The notes: generated from the sequence alone by a model not told the origin. A stretch of DNA of 64,000 nucleotides from Dasypus novemcinctus (GCF_030445035.2 NC_080701.1:21358798-21422797); one strand, 5' to 3'. Positions 46,055-57,851 are shown, counted from the stretch's first letter. Made by a program: numbers and translations.

Positions 46055-46510
46055 CAGCAATTCTAAAAAACCACTACAAAATCCTTTTATTATATTGAGG
46101 AAATTACCTTCTATCCTATTTTTCTGAGTGTTTTTATCATGAAAGGGTGTTAGATTTTGTCAGTCGATTTTTTTGCATAGATTAAGATGATCATATGTTT
46201 TTCTTTCACTCTGTTAATATAGTATATTACTTTGTTTGATTTTCTTCTGTAGATCTACCCTGCATTCCTGAACTAAATCCCATTTGATCATGGGATAATA
46301 ATTCTGTTAATATGCTGTTGGATTCATTTTGCTAGGTGAATTTCTTATAAACAACATATGGTTGGATAATCCTTTTTTATCCATTCTGCCAATCTGTGTC
46401 TTACTGGAGAGTTTAATCCATTAACTTTCAGAGTAATTACTGATAACGCAGGACTTCAGTCATTTTGCCACTTGTTTGTCTCTCATGTCTTTCATTGCAG
46501 CCTTCTTTTG
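46055..46510 (-). mobile_element. Old L1 ORF2 fragment, minus strand
   Basis: 'ttagattttgtcagtcgatt' and 'taagatgatcatatgttttt' are reversed RT-region L1 landmarks. The sequence then jumps to upstream ORF2 motifs ('ccattctgccaatctgtgtc'), indicating an internal deletion. Confidence 0.65.
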
Positions 46511-48057
46511 TGTACAGTTGGTCTTTTTTTAAATCAATTTTATTGATACATATGCATAAAGCATGAAATCCACCCAAAGTATACAATCAATGGTATTTGG
46601 TATAATCACAGAGTTGTGCATTCACCACTTGGATCAATATTAGAGCATTTTCATTACTCCAATAATAATAAAAAACAAAAATCAGACAAATGAAAAATTC
46701 TACCCTTAATAATCACCTCTCAATCTCTCTATCCTTCCCCTGCCATACATAGCTGCTATTTTGTTTCCATCTCACTGATTTATTTGTATTTATATTTTGT
46801 ATAGATGGAGTCAAACAATATGTAGTACCTTTTTATCTAGTTTCTTTCATTTAGTATATTTCTTCTTTTTTTTTCACCCTTAATGGAATATTACTATATT
46901 CTACTGCCCATATTTTGCTTTGGTTGTATTTTTGCCTGATATTAACACCTTGTAACATTAATGTACATTTGTTCTGTTTCAAGGAAAAGCAGTCATATAT
47001 GCGATATTGCCCATACTCATATTTCATATGAGGTTTTGCTATACTCTGCTGTCCCATGTTAAATTTTTTAGCTTTCCTTCTAGTAATATACAGAATCTTA
47101 GATTTTTTCCCTTTTGGCCACTATTATACACATGTATTAGGACTGTTAGTTACAACAAATACCGTGATGTGCTTTCACCATTTCTATTCATTACCCAAGA
47201 TTTTTGAACAGCCTTCTTCCCAATTCTGCACTGATTAACCCTCAGCTTTCCATTCTCTAACCTCATTCTGTTTTCTGGTGACCCATATTCTAGCTTTAAT
47301 GCCATGAGTTTCCACAGTATATTTAGTCATAGTAGTGCAGTCACACAGTATTTGTCCTTTTGTGTCTGCCGAGCTTTACTCAGCATAATGTCCTCCAGGT
47401 TCATGTGTGTTGTCATTTGCCTCACAACTTCATTTCTTCTTCCATGTGAATAATATTCCATCATATGTATAAATCAGAATTTGTTTATCCATTCATCTGT
47501 TGATGGACACCTGGGTTGTTTCCAACTTTTGGCAATTGTGAATAATGCCCCTTTGAACATCAGTGTGCAGATGTCTGTTCATGTCATTGCTCTCAGTTCT
47601 TCTGGGTATATACCTACTAGTGGTATTGCCAGGTCACCTGGCAAATCTATATTCAATTTCCTTAGAAACCGCCAAGGACTCTTCTACAGTGGTTGTACCA
47701 TTCTGCATTCCCACCAACTGTGAATAAGTGTGCCTATCTCTCCACAACCTCTCCAACATTTGTAGTTTTCTCTCTTTTTAATAATGGCCATTCTAATAGG
47801 TTAAAATGATATCTCATTGTAGTTGTTTGCATTTCCCTAATCACTAGTAATGTTGAACATTTTTTCATGTTTTTTTTTCACTATGTTTTTTCTTTGGCTA
47901 AATGTCTATTCATTCTTTTGCCCATTTTTAAATTGGGTCATTTTTTTTTTTATTGTTGAGTTGTAGCATCTCTTTATATATCTCAGATATTAAACCCTTA
48001 CGAGATATGTGATTTCCAAATATTTTCTGTCAGTGAGTCAGCATTTTCACCTTTTTA

Positions 48058-48478
48058 AAAAAGATTTTTCATTTATTTATTTATTTTTTATTTTGTTTTT
48101 TTCTCTTCCCTTCCCTCCCCCCCTCATTGTCTGCTCTCTGTGTCCATTCACTGTGTGTTCTTCTGTGACCACTTCTACCCTTATCAGTGGCACCAGGAAT
48201 CTGTGTTTCTTTTTGTTGTGTCAACTCTCCGTGTGTGTGGCTCCATTCTTAGGCAGGCTGCACTTTGTTTCTCACTGGGCAGCTCTCCTTACGGGGCTCA
48301 CTCCTTGTGCGTGGGGCTCCCTACGTGGGGGACACCCCTGCATGGCACAGCACTCCTTGCGCACATCAGCACTGTGCATGGGCCAGCTCCACACGGGTCA
48401 AGGAGGCCCGGGGTTTGAACCGCGGACCTCCCATGTGGTAGGCGGACGCCCTGTCCATTGGACCAAGTCCGCTTCCCT
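48058..48478 (-). repeat. DAS SINE, chimeric type, antisense, in L1
   Basis: Full-length antisense copy with head 'gtttgaaccgcggacctccc'. Short repeats of the L1 target ('ttttcacc') lie on both sides. Confidence 0.9.
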
Positions 48479-48828
48479 TTTTCACCCTTTTGACAAAGTC
48501 CTTTGAGGTGCCAAAGTGTTTAATTTTGAAGAGTTCCCATTTGTCTATTTTTTCTCTTGTCACTCATGCTTTGGGTGTAAGACCCAAAAAACCAACACCC
48601 ACCACAAGATCTTGAAGATGTTTCCCTATATGTTCTTCTAGTAGTTTGATGGTGCTGGCTTTATATTTAGGTCTTTGATCCATTTTGAGTTGATTCTTGT
48701 ATATGGAGGGGAAAGGGGTCCTCTTTCATTCTTTGGTTATGTATATCTAGCTCACCCAGCACCATTTGTTGATGAGACTGTTTTGTCCCAGTAACATGAA
48801 CTTGGAAGACTCGTCAAAAACCGGTTGG

Positions 48829-48925
48829 GGAAGTACGTGTAGCTCATGGTTTGAGTGTCTGTTTCTCATGTACAAGGTCCGGGGTTCAATCCCTGGTCTC
48901 TCCTGAAAAAAAAAACAAAAAAAAA
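48829..48925 (+). repeat. DAS SINE monomer, sense, in L1
   Basis: Single tRNA-like head 'gaagtacgtgtagctcatgg' with 'gggttcaatccctggtc' and a broken poly(A). Related flanks 'aaccggttgg' and 'aaccagttgg' mark the target duplication. Confidence 0.88.
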
Positions 48926-50624
48926 CAACCAGTTGGCCATAGAGGTAAGGGTCTATTTCTGGACTTTCAATTCTATTCTGCTGATCTATGTGTCTGTCTT
49001 TTTGTCAATAGCATGCAGTTTTGACTGCTTGAGCTTTGTAATATCTCTCAAGGTCAGGCAGTGAGAGTCCTCCTATGTCACTCTTCTTTTTTAGGATGTT
49101 TCTTGGCTATTCAAGTCCCCTTTCCCTTCCAAATATATTTGGTAATTGCCTTTTCTGTTTCTGTAAAGCAAGCTGTTGGAATTTTGATTGGTATTGCATT
49201 GACTGTGTACATCAGTTTTGGGTAGGGTCGACATCTTCACGATATTTAGTCTTTCAATCAATGAACACAGAATGTCTTTCCATTTATTTAGGTCTTCTTT
49301 GATTTCTTTTAGTAATGTTTTGTAGTTTTTTCTGAATACAGGTACTTTACATCTTTAGTTAGATTGACTCTTAGGTATGTGAGTCTTTTTGGTGCTATTG
49401 CAAATGGAATTTTTTCCTGAATTCCTCCTCAGATTGTTCGGTATTAGTGTACAGAAACATTACTAATTTTCGTGTGTTGATCTTGTATCCTGCCACTTTG
49501 CTGAACTTGTGTGTTAGCTCAAGTAGCTTTGTCATAGATATTTCAGGATTTTCTAAATACAGAATGATGTCATCTGTGAATAGTGAGAGTTTATTTCCTC
49601 TTTTCTTATTTGGGTGCTTTTTTTTTTTCTTGACTAACTGCTCTAGCTACAAAGGCTAGCATAATATTGAATAACAGCAGTGACGGTAGGCATCCTTGTC
49701 TTGTTCCTGATCTTAGAAGCAAAGCTTTCAACCTTTCTCCATTGAGTACAATGTTGGCTGTGGGTTTTTCATATATGCCCTTTTTCATACTGAGGAATTT
49801 TCCTTCTGTTCCTATCTTTAGAAGTGTTTTTACCAAGAAAGAATGCTGGATTTTGTCGAATGCTCTTTCTGGGTCAATCAAGATGATCATGGTTTTTTCC
49901 GTCATTTTGTTAATGTGATGTATTACATTAATTGATTTTTTATGTTGAATACCCTTCTATACCAAGAACAAATTCCACTTAAACATGGTGTATAATTCTT
50001 TTAATATGATATTGGATTATATTTGTTGAGAATTTTTCCATCTATGTTCATTAGAGAGATTGGTCTGTCATTTTCTTTTCTTGCAGTATATTTATCTGGC
50101 TTTGGTATTAGGGTGATGTTAGCTTTATAAAATGTGTTGCATAATTTTCCCTCCAATTTTTTGGAAGAGTTTAAACAGGATTGGTATTAATTCTTCCTGA
50201 AATGCTTGGTAGAATTCACATCCTGAACTTTTCTTTTTTGGGAGATTTTTGATGACTGATTCAATCTCTTTAAAAGTGATTGGTTTGTTGAATTCCTATA
50301 TTTCTTGTAGAGTCATTGTAGGTTGTTTGTGCATTTCTAGGAATTTGTTCATTTCATCTGGGTTGTCTAATTTGTCTAAATTTTTATAAGTTGTATTCTC
50401 TTATTCATTTCTCTTACAATTTCTTCTTTTATCCACTGATGGTTTAGGAATGTGTTGTTATGCCTCCACACATTTCCCCCTTTCTTGCCTATTATTGATG
50501 TCCAGCTTCCTTCTATTATGATCTAAGAAGGTGCTTTGTATAATTTCAGTATGTGTCTTGGAGTAGGTCTGTTTGGATTTGTTCTGATTGGAGTACATTT
50601 GTATTCTCAGTCTTATAAGAAATT

Positions 50625-50829
50625 ATGATGTGGACCATTGACTATGGGGTGCAGTGATGCTCAGAGATGAACTTACCAGGTGCAATGGATGTGTCATGAT
50701 GATGGGAGAGAGTGTTGCTGTGGGGGGAGTGGGGGGAGTGGGGGGGTGGGGGCGGTGGGGTTGAATGGGACCTCATTTTTTTTTAATGTAATTTAACAAT
50801 AATAATAATAAAAGATGAAAGGAAAAAAA
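50625..50829 (+). mobile_element. Short young-type L1 3' tail, plus strand
   Basis: Contains 'caatggatgtgtcatgatga' and a G-rich run (50,719-50,760), then 'ttgaatgggacctcattttt' and an A-rich tail. This is the sense version of the 12,242-12,480 tail. 'aagaaatt' repeats at 50,617-50,624 and 50,830-50,837 suggest an independent, severely truncated insertion. Confidence 0.82.
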
Positions 50830-50837
50830 AAGAAATT

Positions 50838-51575
50838 TTGAAAGTTACATATGGTGAATACAGTAATACTAGCATTTGTATTAACCATGTAGCCTTTATT
50901 GCAGATCATTATTTCTTCATACTGCTCCAAGTTATTATCTAGTGTCCTTTCCTGTCAACCTGGAGAACTTCTTTTAGCATTTCTCATAAGGGCAGGTTTC
51001 ATAGTGGTGAACTGCTTTAGCTTTTGTTTTTCTGTTAAACTCTCCACTCTTTTTTAAGGATTGTTTTGCTAGATATAGAATTCTTGGCTGGAATTTTTTC
51101 TCTTTCAGTACTTTAAATATGTTGTACTACTGCTTTCTTCCCTCCATGGTTTCTGGTGAGAAATTTGCACTTAATCCAATTGACAATTCACTTCTCTATT
51201 GCTGCTTTCAGAATTCTCTCATTATCTTTGGCATTTAACCTTTTGATGATGATATGCCTTGGCATAGCTTTATTTGGGTTTATCCTCTTTGGAATTTATC
51301 GGGCTTCTTGGATGTGTATATTCATGTCTTTCATCAATTTTGGGAAGTTTTCAGCCATTTCTTTAAATATTCTTACTGTCCCTTTCTCTTTCTCTTCTCC
51401 TTTTGAGATTCTCATAATACATATGTTGGTACTCTTCATGTCCCACAGGTCTCTAAGGCTCTGCTCACTTTTGTTTCATGCTTTTCTCTCTGCTTTTCAG
51501 ACTATGATTTCACTTGTCCTGTCTTCTAGTTCACTGATTCTTTCTTCTGCCTGTTCAGATCTGTTCTTGAACACC
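50838..51575 (-). mobile_element. L1 5'-part fragment, minus strand
   Basis: 'cataagggcaggtttcatag', 'gatatagaattcttggctgg' and 'gttcactgattctttcttct' are reversed old-L1 5' landmarks. Fragments resume at 52,338-52,470 and 52,824-52,972 between DAS insertions. Confidence 0.65.
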
Positions 51576-51587
51576 TCTAGTGTGTTA

Positions 51588-51905
51588 TTTTAAAATTTTA
51601 TTTACTTATTTCTCCCCACTCCCTTGTTGTTTTTCACTTGCTGAGTCTGTTCACCTTCCTTGTTTCTTTATGAGGCACTGGAAGCCAAACCTGGGACCTC
51701 CGATGTGGGAGGGAGGTGCCAGATCACTTGAGCCACCTCTGCTCCCTGCTTTGTTGTTTCTCATCCTGTTTTTTTCTCCCCACATTGCCTATTACATCAT
51801 CTTGTTGCATCAGCTTGCTGTCTTCTTTATGTGGCACTGGGATCCAAACCAGTGACCTTTCATGTGGTAGGTGGGAGCCCTGTTACCTGGGCCACATCCA
51901 CTTCC
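51588..51905 (-). repeat. DAS SINE dimer, antisense, in L1
   Basis: Two heads ('aagccaaacctgggacctcc' and 'gatccaaaccagtgacc') with a T/C-rich linker. Target copy 'ctctagtgt' lies on both sides. Confidence 0.85.
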
Positions 51906-51919
51906 TCTCTAGTGTATTT

Positions 51920-52335
51920 TTTTTCTAAGATTTATTTACTTATTCCCACCCACCCCCCATGCTGCTTGTGCTCAACGTCTGCTGTGTCCATTTGCTGTGC
52001 ATTCTTCTGTGTCTGCTTGTCTTCTCTTCTCATCTTCTCTTTAGGAGGCACCAATCCTAGGACCTTCCAGCATGGGAGAGAGGTGCTCAGTCCCTTGAGC
52101 CACCTTAGCTCCCTGGTTTGTTGTGTCTCTCATTGTCTCTCCTCTGTGTCTTTTTTTGTTGCATCATCTTGTTGTGCCAGCTCTCTGCGCCACACAGGCC
52201 AGACAGCTCTCTGTGCCATGCAGGCTCTCCGCGTGAATAGGCCAGCTTGCTTTTCACCAGGAGGCACCGAGAATTGAACCCGGGACCCTCCATCTGGTAG
52301 ATTGGAGTCCAATTGCTTGAGCCACATCCACTTCC
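51920..52335 (-). repeat. DAS SINE dimer, antisense, same target
   Basis: A second antisense dimer inserted immediately beside the first. It ends 'gagccacatccacttccc' followed by 'ctctattgtatttt', a near copy of the 'ctctagtgtatttt' at its left. Confidence 0.87.
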
Positions 52336-52471
52336 CTCTATTGTATTTTCAATTTGTTATTGTGTTTTCCATTCCCAAAATTTCTGTTAAGTTCCTTTTA
52401 AAAATTTCGAATTCCTTCTTCTGTTCATGCATTGTCTTCCTTTTTTTAATCTGTTGCCTTTTTAAGAAAAT

Positions 52472-52823
52472 GTTTATTTATTTTACTTTATTTTTTAAGT
52501 TTATTCCCCATCCCCACCCCCCATGGTTCTCTTGTCTGTCTGCTCATTGTTTGCTCACCTTCTCAAGGAGGCACTGGGAACTGAACCCAGGACCTCCCAC
52601 ATGGGAGGTAAGTGCAGAATAGCCTGAGCCACATCCGCTTCCCATGGACTGTGGTCTACTGGCATGTGGCATCTGCTTGTTGTGGCAGGGTGCAGCATCT
52701 AGTTCTCACTGCAACATTTGCAGGTATCTGCCTGTCTTCTTCAGGAGGCACGGGGACCCAAACCCGGGGCTTCCCATGTGGTAGGCAGATGCCCAACTGG
52801 TTGAGCTACATCCTCTTCCCCAT
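52472..52823 (-). repeat. DAS SINE dimer, antisense, in L1
   Basis: Two heads ('ggaactgaacccaggacc' and 'acccaaacccggggctt'). Same architecture as 3,488-3,806. Confidence 0.85.
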
Positions 52824-52972
52824 GCATTGTCTTCTTGGGGTTTTTTTAGTTCTATGTCCTTGTTTTCCTCTAGCTCATTGAACTTCTTTAGGAGAGCTGA
52901 CTGAATGCTTTTGATTACTTATTCCGATGTCTGAGCCTCCTCTGTTGTTTTTTGTTCCTTTGACTGGGCCAT

Positions 52973-53640
52973 TGTTTAGTTTGCCAAAGGGCTGCTGATG
53001 CAGAGCGCCAGAAATGTGTTGGCTTTTATCATGGGGATTTATTTGGGGTAAAGTTCCAAGGCTGTGAAATATCCAAAGTCAGGCATCAGCAGAGATTCTT
53101 TCTCACCAAAGTCATCTGCCACATGGTGAAGCAAGATGGTCATCTATATCTGCCAAGGTCCCTGCTTTCCCTCCAGAATCTACCATCTCCCGGAGCTCAG
53201 CTGTGGGCGACCAGGCATGGGATGTGTCTCTTTTAGGACCTCCTCTATCAGTCTTGGCTGCTCCACTTTCTTCTTGAGTTCAGCTGTGAGCTATCAGGCT
53301 TGGCTCACCTCTCCCTGGGTCTCAGTTCTTTGAGCATCCTGGGGGCTTCTCTCCTTGCAGCTCAGCTGTGAGTGAACTATTGTCCGTTCTCTCACATTGC
53401 AGGATCTGTGTGTCTCTATCTCTCTGTGTCTCCATTTATATCAGACCCAAGAAGAGGGCAGGGATTGAACCCGAGTCAAGCCTCACTGATGTAGTCCAAT
53501 CGAAAACCCTAAAGTGATCTTATCAAGGCCCCTCAACTGAATTTAAATGCAACCAAAGGCTACTGCACTCAAAGGATTAGACTAGTTTAAGAACAATCTT
53601 TTTCTTTTTGGGATTCATGAAATAATTTCAAACTGTCACA
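52973..53640 (-). mobile_element. ERVL/MaLR-like solo LTR (xenarthran type)
   Basis: A 668-bp LTR. On plus it starts 'tgtttagtttgccaaaggg' and ends 'aaactgtcaca', so on minus it is TGTGACAG...CTAAACA. Near-matching 5-bp flanks are 'gccat' and 'gcaat'. It sits at the end of the L1 5' fragment. Same family as 56,402-57,111. Solo; no retroviral genes. Confidence 0.78.
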
Positions 53641-53784
53641 GCAATTTTTTCCTGTTTTGTGTTTGTTTGTTTGTTTGTTTGTTTTTTTGGTATGATTTTT
53701 GATCATCTGTTTAAGTCTGGACATTTGATTATTATTTGATGTGCTAACTCTGTACATCAGATTCTCCCTCTTAGCTAAGGTGTT

Positions 53785-54127
53785 TTTTGTTTTTTTTTCC
53801 TGTCCACTTGCATTATCCTGCGGCACTGGAGAACTGTGTCTTTTTTTTTGTTGCATCATCTTGCTGCATCAGCTCTCCATGTGTGCAGCGCCATTCCTGG
53901 GCAGGCTGCGCTTTTTTTTCTGCACTGGATGGCTTTCCTTATGTGGCACATTCCTTAAGTGTGGGGCTCCCCTACATGGGGGACACCCCTGCGTTGCACG
54001 GCACTCGTGTGCATCAGCACTGCGCATGGGCCAGCTCACCACATGGGTCAGGAGGCCCTGGGTTTGAACCCTGGACCTCCCATGTGGTAGGTGGATGCGC
54101 TATCAGTTGAGCCAAATCTGCTTCCTG
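53785..54127 (-). repeat. DAS SINE, chimeric type, antisense, truncated tail
   Basis: Starts inside the chimeric domain and ends with head 'gtttgaaccctggacctccc' and 'gagccaaatctgcttcc'. The tail-side sequence block seen in full copies is missing. Confidence 0.85.
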
Positions 54128-54129
54128 GT

Positions 54130-54275
54130 ACACTTTTAAATGGCCATTTCATACATGAGGAAAGAGGCACAAAGAGATTAAATAACTTGCCCAAGAGCTT
54201 ACAGCTAATGAGTGGCAGAATTGGGATTTGAAACTACACAGCTTGAATCCAGAAGTCTATGTGCCTAGCCACATG
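54130..54275 (-). repeat. MIR fragment, antisense
   Basis: 'acatgaggaaagaggcacaa', 'aacttgcccaagagcttaca', 'aatgagtggcagaattggga' match a reversed MIR core. Confidence 0.7.
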
Positions 54276-54359
54276 TTATACAAATACAGTAATCCCTGCC
54301 CCCAAAGAGAGGTGCATTTTTTTTTTTCATTTTTGGTTTTCTTCTTAAATGTTTTGGGG

Positions 54360-55060
54360 GAAGGGATATTTTTAAAATAAACTTTTATTTTAGAACAGTT
54401 TTAGAATTACAGAAAAATTGAGCAGATAGTAGTGAGAATTCCCATATACTTCACACCCTATTTTTAATGTTTCTCCAATTTTTAACATATTAGGGTATTA
54501 TGGTACATTTATTAAAATTAATGAACCACTGTTGATATATTATTATTTTTATTTTTAAAAAATACATTGTTGTTTTCACTTGCTGTCTGCTCTCTGTGTC
54601 TGTCCGTTGTGTGCTCGTCTTCTTTTTAGGAGGCACTGGGAACTGAACCCGGGACCTCCCATATGGGAGGGAGGCACCCAGAGGCTTGGGTCACCTCTGC
54701 TCCTGATATATTATTGTTAACTGAAATCTATACTTTATGCAGAGTTCCTTGTTTTTAGATGATGTCCATTTTTCTGTTGCAGGATTCCATCTAAAGTATC
54801 ATATTATATTTAGTAGTCATGTTAATTTTTAATGTAAATCAATCTGTTTTTCGTTGTGATTTCTTTCTCTGCTTTTTGTTTAGTAAGCTCTTCCCTATCC
54901 CAAAATGAGATAACTTTTTTCCTTTAGTTATTTTATGCATCCCCTTTTCTTTATAATAAAGGCTCTAACGTTATTTTTTTTCAGAAGAGCTAACCAGTCA
55001 CTCCAGTTCTAGTACTAAGTATTAAACAACCCTTTTTCTTCCCCCACAGATTTTTTAAAA
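54360..55060 (-). mobile_element. L1M 3' UTR, minus, with a DAS insert
   Basis: 'aaacttttattttagaacag' and 'cccatatacttcacaccc' open a reversed L1M 3' end like the one at 25,549. It resumes after the SINE with 'tgatatattattgttaact'. Confidence 0.7.
54546..54706 (-). repeat. DAS SINE monomer with tail domain, antisense
   Basis: Head 'ggaactgaacccgggacc'. Target duplication 'tgatatattatt' lies at both edges (about 54,532-54,543 and from 54,704). Confidence 0.87.
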
Positions 55061-55067
55061 AACTTTT

Positions 55068-55490
55068 TAAAAAGATTTATTTATTTATACACACACACAC
55101 ACACACCCATTGTCTGCTCTCTGTGTCCATTTGCTGTGTTTTCCTCTGTGTCTGCTTGTATTTTCATTAGGTGGCTCCAGGAACTGATCCTGGGATCTTC
55201 CAGAGTGGGAGAGAGACGATCATTCTCTTGTGCCCCCTCAGCTCCCTGGCCTGCTGCGTTCCTTTTTATCTCTCTTCTATGTCTCTTTTTGTTGCATCAT
55301 CTTGCTGTACCATCTCTCTGCATGGGCCAGCACTCCTGCGCGGGGCAGTACTCCACACAGGACAGCACTCCACGTGGGCCAGCTCACCACATGGGCCAGC
55401 TTGCCTTCACCAGGAGGCCCTGGGTATCGAACCCTGGACCTTCTTTATGGTAGACAGGGGCTCAATTGCTTGAGCCACACCTGCTTCCCC
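55068..55490 (-). repeat. DAS SINE, dimeric, antisense
   Basis: AC-microsatellite tail (55,091-55,107), first head 'ggaactgatcctgggatc', GC-rich linker, second head 'ggtatcgaaccctggacc' ending 'gagccacacctgcttcccc'. 'cacagattttt' copies flank it. Confidence 0.87.
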
Positions 55491-55491
55491 C

Positions 55492-55846
55492 ACACACAGA
55501 TTTTTAATACCATTTTAAAAAAAACAATATTATAAGTGTTTTTTCTTTTGTTTAACCCTTGGTGGTTTTTCTCTTTTCAATATCATCCATTCAACAAATA
55601 CTGATTTGTTCAGGCAGTGAGAAAATATAATATATATTACTTTTGTGAGAATTTATATGAGCAGAGGAAAGCATTTCTAAAAGTATAAAATCTGAATATT
55701 CATTTTTAATATTGGGGGCAGGATATTTGCCAGAGGGTCAGGCAAGTGGAGGTGATTATGAATAGAAGGGAGGATGTGTGGAGGATGTAAAACAGGACTT
55801 TGATAATTGAGCTTTTCTCATAGATTTTATACCAGCCTAGTCAATC
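55492..55846. other. Unique AT-rich sequence, no gene seen
   Basis: No repeat or exon was recognised. Confidence 0.3.
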
Positions 55847-56107
55847 TTAAATCCATTTTAAGGTTTGCATTTTAAGCAATCCAGCTTCCTCTGCAGAAAC
55901 AGTGGCACCTTCAAATGATCTCAGGTCATCTGCCTGCTTAGTCAGACTTACATTTTTCTTGGTACTAATATGATATAAAGTCCTAGGAGATTTTTTATAA
56001 GGAGTGACAAATGATAAACCACTATTCTCTACTCTTCCTTTATCTTCCAGCTCTTTTACTGTGGGATTGGGGTGACCTTGGAGAGTTATGACCACAAGAA
56101 TCTTCAC
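55847..56107 (-). other. Open frame with a possible acceptor, unidentified
   Basis: An 86-codon minus-strand frame in single-copy AT-rich DNA. Its composition (Lys, Glu, Ser, Thr) looks more protein-like than neighbouring chance frames, for example 'VKELEDKGRVENSGLSFVTP'. A 'ccaatcccacag' acceptor-like site precedes this segment and a 'gtaagt' donor-like site lies inside it. I recognise no family. Chance, an exon or a decayed gene copy are all possible. Confidence 0.2.
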
Positions 56108-56401
56108 TTTGGCATAGCTTCATTCAGAATTCTTACTGTTAAGGATGCTTTGGATGTAATGTTCTTTTTTTGACCTGTACCTAGTACAATTTCACCTTGA
56201 TCAATCTTATGATATATCTGCTGCATATATTATTAATAACATTTCGAGGCAAAAAAATTATATTTCTCTTGCTTACATTTAAGGGTGTTATGCAGTAACT
56301 TAGAGTCATATCTATTTTCTGAAAAGATAGTTCTGTTTTTGAGAAAACCCATACATCTTCCTTATACTGCATATCACCATAAAAACCTGGCATATCAGTG
56401 G

Positions 56402-57111
56402 TGTCTTAATTTGCCAAAGGCTGCTGATGCAAAGTACCAGAACTGTGTTGCTTTTATCCAAGGTATTTATTTAGGGTAAAAGCTTACAGTTCTGAGGCTA
56501 TGAAAAGTCCAACCCATGGCACCGTAAGAAGTGCTTTCTCACCCAAGTCAGCTGCCATGTGTTGAAACAAGATGGCGGACCAGCACTGCTGAAGTTTCTG
56601 CTTTCCCTGCGGGCTGTACCGTCTCCCCTTGAGCTGCCCTGTGGGCCCAGCCTCTAGGGGCTTCATGCTTATGTGATCCTGTAGTCCTCTCCTGGCAAAG
56701 GGTTTGTCTCTTGCCGGGCCTCCTATATCAGTCTTGGCTATTCCACTCTCTTCCCAAGCTCAACTGTAAACTCTTGAGCCAATGGCTCATCTCTCCCGGG
56801 GCCTCAGCTGTTTGAACCTTTCCTTTCTGTCACACAGCAGGATCAAAAATGGCAGAGCTCTGTCTTCCTGCACCTGTCTGTCTGTCTGAAACCATTTATA
56901 TCAGACCCAGCAAGGGAGCAGGGACTCAACTTGAGTAACCCCTTACTGAAATAGTTGAATAAAAAGCTCTACAGCGATCTTAACAGGTAATCTAATCAAC
57001 AGCCCCTCAACTGAATTTGGTGCAAAGGGTATCACACCCAGAGGAGTAGATTAGTTTATAAACATAATCTTTCTCTTTTGGGGATTTATAAAATAATCTC
57101 AAACTGCCACA
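56402..57111 (-). mobile_element. ERVL/MaLR-like solo LTR with perfect TSD
   Basis: A 710-bp LTR related to 52,973-53,640. On minus it begins TGTGGCAG and ends with 'ctaaataaatacc' (poly(A) signal) and 'ggcaaattaagaca'. Perfect 5-bp duplications 'agtgg' lie at 56,397-56,401 and 57,112-57,116. A 5-bp target duplication fits class III (ERVL/MaLR). Solo; no internal retroviral genes. Confidence 0.85.
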
Positions 57112-57116
57112 AGTGG

Positions 57117-57249
57117 TAAGGATGAGCACTCCCCAAAATCTTGCAAACAGGCTTTGTGTTAGAGCAATGCTCTTAAAATTTCTTTGGTTCACAAATCCCT
57201 TCATAATATGATGAAAATTTTACAGACTTTTTCCACTATGAAAATACAC
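57117..57249. other. Possible DNA-transposon-like relic
   Basis: 'tcttaaaatttctttggttc' then 'gatgaaaattttacagact' resembles relics common in mammalian hAT-type repeats. Weak. Confidence 0.25.
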
Positions 57250-57440
57250 ATAGACACAATATGTAACGGGCACATCAGAGCTAAAGCCTATGCATTCCCT
57301 CGTTTAATCCTTTCATGGACATTATGAAGTAGGTATTATTGTCTCCATTTTACGGATGAAGAAACTTGAGGTCTGGAAAGGCTGAAAAACGGAGTTTACA
57401 GAGCTAGTAAATGATGGAGCTGGGATTTGAACCTGAATGA
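57250..57440 (-). repeat. MIR, antisense
   Basis: 'ctccattttacggatgaaga', 'agagctagtaaatgatggag' and 'gggatttgaacctga' follow reversed MIR order. Confidence 0.75.
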
Positions 57441-57851
57441 AGCCAAGGAGAAAAAAATTAACAGTCATTTCCAGAGAGGGTCTGCCACGTAGGCAACTCA
57501 ATAACCAAAGTCACTTCTATTTATATGCTAGAAGATAAGTTTTTTTGGCCCTTTTCCTACTGATAACATAGTTTCAGGAAAGTAAATGTTTGAGGAAACA
57601 TTGTCCAGCCCGTTCTATAAATACCCTTAGTAAATGCTGTTTACATCAGAGCAGATAGAATGCCTCTCCCTGGTTTCTTTGCTGAGTTATTTTTGCCTGT
57701 GAGTCTTGCTTTCCTAACAATTGTGAAGTGTTATGTTTCTATGGCTACATCAAAATTGTTCTTAAATAAGGGTTTGAGAAAACAAAACTAGGAAGGCTTG
57801 GACAAGATATGATGGTAGGAAGATAACTGACATTTTACTTGCTGGGTAGCA
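57441..57851. other. Unique sequence, no gene seen
   Basis: No repeat or exon was recognised. Confidence 0.3.

Larger units (their letters stand above)
46525..50615 (-). mobile_element. Long degenerate L1, minus strand
   Basis: About 4 kb, starting with a T-run and reversed 3' UTR ('aagtatacaatcaatggta', 'gagttgtgcattcaccac'), then ORF2 backwards. An open piece at 49,606-49,905 encodes RT core motifs 'LIDPERAFDKIQ' and 'RSGTRQGC'. DAS SINEs at 48,058 and 48,829 interrupt it. It is disrupted and older than the 12-16 kb L1, whose 3' UTR it does not share. Confidence 0.85.

Noticed and set aside
50585-50840. L1 twin-priming (5' inversion)
   Set aside because: The two opposed L1 parts carry different 3' UTR types, and the short one has its own duplication.
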